Source: Symsagittifera roscoffensis (Eukaryota > Xenacoelomorpha > Acoela > Convolutidae). Taken from it: 64,000 nucleotides of DNA. The DNA lies in assembly GCF_963678635.1 (NCBI RefSeq), contig NC_087071.1, forward strand, positions 40,129,797-40,193,796. Reading direction: 5' to 3'. This document shows, in pieces, positions 55,601 to 64,000 of the stretch (position 1 is its first letter; each line of letters opens with the position of its first letter). The notes under the pieces are model-generated. The model saw only the letters and a program-made list of their open reading frames with translations. It had not been told where the DNA came from and made no database searches. Made by a program: the position numbers and the translations under genes.

Positions 55601-57830
55601 GGAGACGAGATTTTGTCCGGGGAGTCGACTCAGGATTTTTATCCAGACGTCGAATTGTCCGGGGAGTCGGGTTCTATCATGCTCTGCCAGAAAAATTCAA
55701 TGCCAGTGCAATTGTGGGACAATTTTTTTTTCGGGGGAACCAAGAAACCCGAAGAGTAATTCTAAAGGCCACTATGCAGGCTCCAGCAGCTCGAGAGATG
55801 ATTTTAAGTCTGAAATCTGGTGGAACATGTCTGAGATGTTTTTGGGCTCAATTTCGATTTATTATAGCAATTTCTTCCTTACTAGTAGAAAGAAAACAGC
55901 GCTCTTGGGACAGATAAATGCATCAAGACCCAGACAGGACCGATATATTTCCGGTGAAGAGGGCACTGTAGTCGATCACGCCGCAGAAGAGCTTGAGTTG
56001 ATAGCAGTGTCGTAACGTCCAACTAGGTTACTTCCGCATGGTACGGTCGTCCGTACCAATCTGGAACCCTTAGAGTAAGAATCGACACCTATGAAAAAGA
56101 TTTTGGGCTTGAAGATGTTGGACGACGCCCATTCTCCGGAAATAATTAGCGGACAACTGATTGTAATGAAGATCTATTTGACTCTCGAATCCCCTAAGAG
56201 CTCAAGGAAATGATATATTGACGAGCAATTTGAAGCGATGGATAAAAAAGGTGATTAGATGAGAAAATGTAAAATTCCTTGAAGCTATTCAACATAAGGG
56301 TAAGGATTTGTCGTACCTGGACCAAGACGGGATTGTGGCCTGCAAGCCCAAAGAAGAAAACAAAGTCCTTTTACAATACAACTCGCAAGTTTTACCATAA
56401 CTGTATCAAACGTAATTGTTGTTTCGCTTGGGTCATCAAGGCGTATACAAGGTGCACAACAGGATACAAAAGCGTTTTGAATGGCATGGCTTGAAGAAGA
56501 GCTGTGAGACGTGGCATCAAGCAAAGGAACCGAGGAAGCAGAGATTTCTTCTGAAACTAAAATAATCGCCAGGATTCAATGAACTAGCGCAAATTGATCA
56601 TCAGAAAACCCGAACGACGGCCTCGGGTTATAATCAAGGAGCTGATCTAACGATCACAGGTGCCACAGGCCCGTTCGACCACTTACCAACGTAGACGAAT
56701 GACCTGTTCGAGAAACAGAATTGAACACTAGTTTCCCTGCTGATGGTTTTTTGCTCACGATAAAGAGCGACAAACACTTAACGCAGATGCTGTGCGCATA
56801 GAACAGTACGGAACGTTCCAACACGGGAATCAGCCCTGACATAGTAATGTTAACAGGACACGAAAAAGCTGTTTCATAAACGTTCTATTAACCCGAGTAC
56901 AAAGGAAGAAAGACGGCACCGCAAATCTTAGTGGAAGACGTGATCAAAAGGCAGCAAGAGCTGAAAGATTTTTGCCGACGAAACACAGAGAAGGCACAAA
57001 TTAGGCAGAGGAGGAGATTCGATAAAAGTACCGCTGACGCGAAAGCATACTCCATGGGAGACTACGTTTGTGGGTCTTCCAAGAGGTGGTTCCTCCAAAG
57101 GGAACCAAAATGTTGCTGAGGAAATGGCGTTCAGACTTTTCAGATATCCGAAGTACACCAAGGTGGTCTCTTCTAATGATTGAGCATCGTACTCGCTGCT
57201 CTTTACGATAACATCAAACCATACGCGGCCTCCTGATCGGAATGATCGGAAGAATGGTGCAAACCAGTTGATATGCATGAGGATGACTACTTGATAGTGG
57301 ATTCCGTCTGTGAAGTAAACGAAAGACCTAAACTCAACAAAAACAATGAGAAGAAGGTGGTGAATGACTATGTCTGCCATTGGACTTAAGTCAACTGAGC
57401 GAATTGATTCCGATGACAAAACCTTCCATCATGCTGAGCAGGACTGGAATGACCAGGGCAAACTGAGTTCGACAAAGAAGTAGTTCTTGACTTTCCCTTG
57501 ACCATGGAAACACGACAGATTAAGAGGGGACGACACAACAAGAACTACAATCCGTCGTGGACAGAATTACACTAGACCTTATAACGGACTCAGTATTAGG
57601 GCTGGATGAGATAATGGTCTCATGGAAAACGGCCTGGTCGACGATGAAGAGACGGACTGGGTCTACGATCGATCAGATCCGGAATTGAAGTTCGAGCCTG
57701 AAGTGGAACAACTGCATGAGCAAGAGTAGACAAACTTGCGAGGGCTCGAAAAGTTCCATGATCTTCCTGCAGATCCGAAGAGACAGAGGAGTATATGTCG
57801 GGGCAAAATTGTCCGGGGGCGATAACCATC
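52669..57830 (+). pseudogene. Ty3/Gypsy retrotransposon, copy B (PR to integrase)
   Basis: It enters at the equivalent of 49,162 in copy A. The protease region is at about 53,090-53,320, the PR-RT linker at 53,320-54,010, and the RT has YLDD at 54,469-54,480. The connection and RNase H region is at 54,700-54,990, with post-RNase H sequence at 55,040-55,140 (LPFTRWLDKSGQPIPGQPEL). A long decayed middle part follows. The integrase C-terminal region near 56,930-57,110 has VEDVIKRQQELKDFCRRNTE and QRRRFDKSTADAKAYSMGDY. Acidic C-terminal sequence continues to about 57,720. No LTR was recognised at either end. All domains carry stops. Confidence 0.8.
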
Positions 57831-60710
57831 GTGTTTTTTAGAGGCCGTTGAGTATCCGGTCATCGCCCTTTGTGTTAACAAAGTGAACAAATTTTCCTTG
57901 TTTTAAGGCTATACAGTTTCAGATGGTAAGATGGTAAGCTTCGAGAAAAATTGTCAAAAAAATTTAGCATTCGATTTTTTCGACAAAGCATTGTTTAAGA
58001 TTCTGAATGGTAATTCTTAACACTTTCCAGAAAGGGCACAGATTTCTCAGTGTGTTATGATAGGTATCGGATGCTAAGTGTCACCTCGACTGTTGAAGAA
58101 AAAACTTGGAAAAAAAATCCGAAACCTCAGTTTTTCGGCATTTTTTTAACGATCGTCTTCTAATCGTGATAAACTGATTATATACTACGTGAAAAAGTCA
58201 AAACCCAAATTGTTGATCAACTGGTACTTGTTAAGTCTAGAATACAAATTTTAGTTAAAAGTTTAAATTTTTCTTCTTTTTTCCCTAAAAAAATTAGAAA
58301 GACGATAAGATTTGATCTAAATTAAGCTAAGGTGCGTGTTAAACAGTGTTGTGAGGAGCAGCAGAATGCTCATTTCAGTTGAATTTTTTGCTGAAAATTC
58401 CGAATTCTTGGAAGAGTCTAATTTTTTTTTTCTAAATTACACCTCTTATATGAATATTTAACTACTTTTATTGGTCCAGTTAAAATGACTTTTGTTGAAA
58501 CTTAAATTAAAATGATCACTCATAGAATTTTTTTTAGACTTTCTTGAGCAAATTTCTTGATTCACCACCTCTTCGGTTTTTTTTTCTGAAAGTTAAACCC
58601 AAATTTATTCGAAACTATAAATTCTGAGAAACGTTACACGTTAAGTAAAGTGATTGATGTAATATGTTTTTTTATTGTTGCAAAATCATTAAAAAATGGC
58701 TGAAAGATTTTTAAAAATTTTTTAGGTTGTAGATGAAATGAAATCAAAACTTCTTCATGAGTGACCATTATCTCTGATTCGCTTCTACAAAACTTTCTTC
58801 AAGAATTTTCTGCAAAAATTTGGTTTTTAGGGTTATTTCTGCTTTCTGTTTTATATAGCTTCTTGCTTTTGAAATCACTTTGCATGAAAACTTATTCAGG
58901 CTGGGGAATTTAGGAGGAAAAAAATATCAATTAAACAAAAAATTTGCTGGCAGAGGTACCATTAGAAGGGCAATCATTTAAATAATACCTGTATTTGGTA
59001 CTTGCTTACCTTCAGCAGTGACCAGATCTCTTCTCAGTTCTTACAGTAATTTTTTTTAAGAAACACACAATTTTTGTAACCGCAAACTTTCTCTTTTCTC
59101 ACAAAATATTGTTAAAAACTGTTTCAGTTTGGATTGTTGTCCAAAGTTTCTCAAATGTGTTCTGGTGAGAGAGAATTTGAACCAAATGAAGCATTCAAAA
59201 TGAAACATTTAGGCTCATGGTAGAACGAAAAATTTTTAGGTGCATTTTTTGGAAAAGTATTAAAAACAAATATATTGGTTTTTATCTGAAAAGCTTAGAA
59301 GTTTTTTTTTATAAGTTAAACTTCAAGAAGAAATAAGCAAACAAAAACATTTATAAAAACGTTTTTGAAAGAATACTAAAACCATTGATTCAGAAAACTA
59401 AATCCAGGTGAGGTGTAAACTGTTTCGACTGAGCAAATTTTTTGACATTAAAACGAAATTCATGGAGCTAAAACTCTACAGTTCCTACTAATTTTCTAAC
59501 TAAAAAAATTGAACTTATTGAATGCAAAAAAAGGACTTTCACTGTATAGCTGATTCTTGATTAACGCTTCATCTATTATCTTTAATATGAACTATCTTTA
59601 AAGGATTGCAAGGAAAACAATAAATAACGTAGTGGAAGAATTGTATCAAATAACCTAACATGTTTGTCTACGAGTAGCTTCTTTCAAAAGAGATTATCCT
59701 TATAACAACTGATTTTTGAGGTAATTTCACCTAATACATCAACAAAATTTAAAAATTCTAATGCATTACACATAATTACCAATTTTTGACTGTTTTTGTT
59801 TTCGAATTTCTTCTTTATCGTTAGCTTATAATCTGAACTGGAGCAAAATGGTCTCAAAGCTCTCAGAGATTTAAATTAATTTTATACTTTGCTTTATCAA
59901 AAAATTCATTATGAGTTTTCTTTGGTTTTCGCTTGATCTGCGAATTTCAGATTGATTTCAATTCGATCAAAAAACTTACTCGGAAAACAGTTTAATTTCA
60001 ACGATCGTTCAAAAACCCAATGCAAAATTGGCAACGAAAAATCCATTTGCTGAGAACTTTTCTGAGAAAAATTTTTCTGAACAAAATAACTGTCTAATTT
60101 TTTTAACCTCTGCTTTTAAATTTGATGTGAATTTCCGAGGAAGACTTTTGTATATCATCATCTGGATACAATCAAGGTCCAACTAAATTATTCAACTTTT
60201 CATCTTTTCTATTTCAGCTATCAAAATTAGTGGGAACTCATAATTTTTGTTTATTGAGCAACCAATTAACTGCTTGAAAACGGCATAACCTATGAACTCA
60301 ATCAAAGACAGTATGCAAAGGATTTTGCAAAATTATAGCTAGGCAAAACGAATCTTTTAGTCGATGTTTTATAATCATCCAATATATTTTTTGGTTTTCT
60401 TCAAACAAGTACCTGTCCATTTACCAGCTCCATATATCTACTTTTACAGCAAAAATAAAACAACAATATCCCCGTAAGCAAGCGCACATTGCAGTTCTCA
60501 GTGTAGATTAAATACTTTTTGATCGAATTTCAATTAGATTTTCAGAATAATTTGAATCAGATTATCTATCGAGCTGGTTTTATCATCAATCAGAAACATT
60601 AAGCAAAAGCACAAAGGAACCATTATGATATGCGTTGAAATAATTTCAAAATATTTACCAAAATAATTCAATTTTATAAAATCTGCATAGATTTCTAAAT
60701 TTTTTCGAGC

Positions 60711-60768
<58 letters not shown>

Positions 60769-61260
60769 TTCGAATTTACTTTCTCGCGGATTGTGTTTGG
60801 AAGCTGCTGATTATGTGTCTCATCACCTGGAATAAAATTATTATGACAAGAAGGATGATTTTTCTTGAAATTATTTCTCAATTCCTCGCTGCTCTAGGTT
60901 TGCGAATTATAACTTGGACACTTCAAAACTCTACAAGTTTCACGATATTCTGATGCATTTTGACGTGTGTAATCTACCACACGCATGACAAGCAATTCTT
61001 TTTTTTTCAGTGAGGCATCGCAAAAGGTGGGAAAAGAACTTGAGAATATGTGGGATGTTTAGATAGTCCCAAATTTTTTTATGAGACTTACACTAATTTT
61101 GAATAAAATCAAATAGTGGATAACAGTTGATAACAACAGTGGTGCATATTAGAGAACAACTGCTTTTACGACATAGTAAAATTTTCTTTAGAGAAACTTA
61201 AACAATCAAATAGTTTACTTTTAACCATGAATTGAGTATCAGACCTTCAAACTTTCGGCT
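57831..61260. other. AT-rich non-coding stretch
   Basis: About 3.4 kb dominated by A/T homopolymers. No frame exceeds 115 codons, and the longest (minus, 60,534-60,881) simply spans the (TA)n tract. No element domain or repeat relation was found apart from that tract. Confidence 0.6.
60714..60765. repeat. (TA)26 microsatellite
   Basis: Uninterrupted alternating AT of 52 bases. Confidence 0.98.
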
Positions 61261-61269
61261 GAAAGAAAA

Positions 61270-61985
61270 AAAACTTGATTCTTCTCGAAAATTTGAACTT
61301 GATCAGAAAGTCGTATGATATTTTATCGGAGACCCTTTTCATCCACTACTCCATTCCCAAAAATTTCAAAAATCCCAGCCAAATTTTTTTTGTTCCTCCG
61401 TTTTGTAAAAAAAAAAATTTTCATTTTTTTAAAAGTTCAAATTCTTGCATGATCAGGTTTGGAATAGGATTTCCAGAGATCTTCAAAGCTGTTCTCTCAA
61501 ATTTACATCAAAATCCCAAAACTGGACTATCTTTTCAAAAATCAAAAGTTTCATATTTGTTTTAGAGAAAAAACTCAATTGAATTGATGAGAAAACTTGC
61601 AGAGAAGCTACTTGTTATAACTTTCTTTCTTGTGTTTCTTATATGGCAAACAACTTGTAGTCTTTTCTTTTTGCAATTTTTTTGTGTACATTTTATTTAA
61701 TTTGAAAGATTTAACTACTTTAATGGTGGTTGTCTTTCTCATTGAAATTTCGACTAATAAAGTACACATCCAAGAGCGGGAAATAGTCTCTGGCGTTTTT
61801 TGGCGCAACTGGACATCCCAATCCAAGTCTGACACATGGTGGGAGTGATGCGAAGGGATTCAAACGAACATCAAATGAAGCAAGTACCCAATACATAGAA
61901 CCAACTTGGAACAATGTAATTGATGGAAAAAGTGTCCGAGCATCTGGGATTGAACTACCACGAGATTCCTGACTCTACATATGCG
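61270..61985. repeat. Dispersed repeat, copy at 61 kb
   Basis: Same orientation as 7,395-8,345. Shared landmarks are CCATTCCCAAAAATTTCAAAAA, CTTGCATGAT, CTCTCAAATTTACATC, ATGAGAAAACTTG, TTTTTTTGTGTACATTT, AATTTGAAAGATTTAA, and AGTCTCTGGCGTTTTTTGGC followed by ATCCCAATCCAAGTCTG. It has no neighbouring PolB or TIR, so it is either a solo fragment of the PolB-only family or an independent repeat. Confidence 0.65.
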
Positions 61986-64000
61986 GCTCACTGTGACAAC
62001 AGATGAGTAATTCAGGGTAAACTATATCACTTTATTAAAAAAAACAATGAGAATAGATATTGGGAAAATTGATGATTTTGGAAAAAATGATCGAGAAAAC
62101 ACAGAAACTTTGCATGAAAATAAAAATTATTGATCAGTTTTTGCAAAATTTTGCATCTTGTCAAAATTGGTTTCCTGACACAAAAACCATAAAGGAGTTT
62201 CTACAACTATTAAAAACAATTTTTTTTGAAATATGTGTAATTTTTGTAATAGCTGCGGGCATCTGAAAAAAAATGTTTTTTTTTCCAGAGATAGGTGGAT
62301 TTATATAGGAAAAGTAACGCCCAATCTGGAATGAAAACTTGCCTATGAAAACTACACTTTGAATGAAATCAAAGAACTCTTCCTATTTTTGGGAGACTTT
62401 ATGTTTTTGGATAGATGTAATGCCTAGTAAAGTTTTGTGGTTGTTCGTATAATTGTTAATTGAACATTTTTTTTTGAAATATTTTTTTTTTCTGTGTGAA
62501 GTGATTATTTAGAGTTAGAACCTTGGATGTTTGAGAAAAACACTGACAAAGCAAATGTGGTTTATTCAAGACTTGACTTAATACATAAAGCACAAGTGAT
62601 TTTCCAGCAGCTGTTTAAAAGATTACATAGACATGTTCAGTTGCTTTTTGCATCGGATTTTAGAAAAAATTATCTTCTTTGGACAAAAACACTAACAAGT
62701 ATACAGTTTTTGTGAAAAACTTATCATTTGTTTTCAAGTTTCGGTATTTAATTTGTTGTTTTTAAAAACTTTTACATGTTTTGGGACTTTGACTGCTTAC
62801 ATAAAATGTGGGAAAAAATAATGCAATCTGTTGTTCTTGTAAAACCAAAATTGAACAAAGAAAAAAAAATTTCAAAAAAATGAAAACAGAATAATTTGAT
62901 CTTGGTATTCACAATTTTCCAAAAAAAAATTGTGTAATTTGGCTAGAAGTTCATCACTATCAAAAGTACTCTCAATGTTTGAAATAGGCGTTTATGAAAC
63001 TTTATTCTAAATATCTTCAGAACAAGAGTAAGAATAGAAGAGTGAAGACATTGTGGAGGATCTTATTGATTTTGTTGTCCAGGAACACCATTAAATTGGT
63101 GAAAAGTTTGAGAGGATTTGTTGAACTCGGTAAAAAGAACAATACCAATGTTATGAACAGTATTTTCATTTACAAGAATGGACTTGTATGATCCACCTCA
63201 ATTGATCCTGGCTTAAATGATCCACCTTAAAATAACAGACCAATGAAAATTTTCTGAAATAAAAAACTGAAGACAAGGTTATTCATGATATATTGAGTGA
63301 ATCAGTATGACTGACTGATAATGAATTCTCTTAGACGACGATTTTAAAAATCTGAAAAGCTTTGATAAAGAATATATCCGTGAATGCCTCATTCTGTTAG
63401 ATAAAATCAAAAATTATGTAAAAACTTTAAAAAGTAGGAGAGCTTAATTCTGATTGGTTGAAATTAAACTGGTTAAAATTCAAATTAAATACAAAGCTTG
63501 ATCTTAATTGATTTATGTTTGAATGTACAAAAGTTCCAAAATAGGTAAGGCTCGGAACTGATTGGTTGACAATAAAACAGTTGAAAGTTCCATGAGGAAA
63601 AAGATTGATTCAGATTGGGTGATATAAGAAGTGTTGAAGATGCTTATTGAACATTTTTCGCATTTTGTAGATAACAGTGAAACACTTTTAACATTTTATC
63701 GAAAAAAATGAAATAGTTTCCGCATATTTTAGAAAAAAAGTAAGAACATTTTAGCATTCTGACACAAAAACCATACGGGGATTTCTCCAACTGTTAAAAA
63801 CAATTTTTTTGATTTTTTTGTTCTAAACTTGATTTAATAGAAAACTAATTTTGGCAAGTATCTTGATCAAAAACAACCAAAAAACAAAATAAGTTAACAA
63901 AAGGAAAACTAGTCGAAGTCTTCAAAACAGAAATTTTCAAAGCAATATATCAACATGGTTTTAAAATAAAACTTTGTGTTTTTCTGGGTGTTTCAACTTT
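61986..64000. other. AT-rich stretch with a short direct repeat
   Basis: No supported gene; small frames at 62,527-62,715 and 62,994-63,191 are not recognised. A roughly 55-bp direct repeat (ACACAAAAACCATA...TTAAAAACAATTTTTTT) occurs at 62,177-62,232 and 63,760-63,812. CTGATTGGTTGA words occur near 63,450 and 63,557. Confidence 0.55.

Noticed and set aside
60534-60881. A 115-codon minus-strand frame.
   Set aside because: Its centre is the translated (TA)n repeat and its flanks have no coding character.
63440-63630. Repeated CTGATTGGTTGA words as CCAAT-box promoter elements.
   Set aside because: There is no gene nearby and ATTGG words are expected often in AT-rich DNA.

Overview
The window is AT-rich, eukaryotic (metazoan-type) DNA made almost entirely of decayed mobile elements. 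I see no convincing host gene and no rRNA or tRNA gene. There are no bacterial features such as operons with ribosome binding sites, or CRISPR arrays. Three element classes found in animals are present: Polinton/Maverick-type DNA elements with protein-primed family-B DNA polymerase (PolB) and capsid genes, BEL/Pao LTR retrotransposons, and Ty3/Gypsy LTR retrotransposons. The PolB and Gypsy families are ones I associate with cnidarians and other invertebrates, but the species cannot be named from sequence alone. Nearly every gene carries frameshifts or stop codons, so most coding calls are pseudogenes. Identifications rest on motifs read by eye.

Layout: (1) 1-8,350: minus-strand head-to-tail array of two decayed copies of a TIR element carrying only a PolB gene, separated by a 327-bp spacer with coding character. 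(2) 8,350-12,600: AT-rich filler, a degraded packaging-ATPase fragment and a 29-bp minisatellite. (3) 12,600-27,870: a Polinton with a nearly full gene set. PolB, with N-terminal zinc fingers, and an NLS-bearing small protein lie on the minus strand. On the plus strand are several unknown early proteins, an RNase H-fold-like protein, a packaging ATPase, a Lys/Ser-rich protein, an integrase, a minor capsid (penton) protein, a basic Gly-rich protein, a major capsid protein and an adenovirus-type cysteine protease. (4) 27,960-45,070: one BEL/Pao element from gag to a candidate 3' LTR, split between its gag zinc knuckles and its protease by (5) a nested 9.4-kb PolB-only TIR element at 31,057-40,484. 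That element is flanked by an exact 6-bp target duplication and contains a 200-N assembly gap, an internal duplication and an AT microsatellite. (6) 44,211-57,830: a BEL-Gypsy chimera, tandemly duplicated with later internal deletions. (7) 57,830-64,000: AT-rich non-coding DNA with a (TA)n tract and a third copy of a dispersed repeat also seen at 7.4-8.3 kb and, inverted, at 33.5-33.9 kb.

The most interesting signals are three. The PolB-only element has Polinton-like ends (6-bp duplication, AG...CT termini, G16/C16 tracts just inside each end) but no integrase or capsid gene. Its PolB promoter carries clustered TGACGTCA (CRE/ATF) sites plus a TATA box, preserved in several copies. The larger Polinton instead has four E2F-like sites upstream of its PolB. 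If real, these elements tie polymerase transcription to host CREB/ATF or S-phase factors, a strategy known from adenovirus early promoters.
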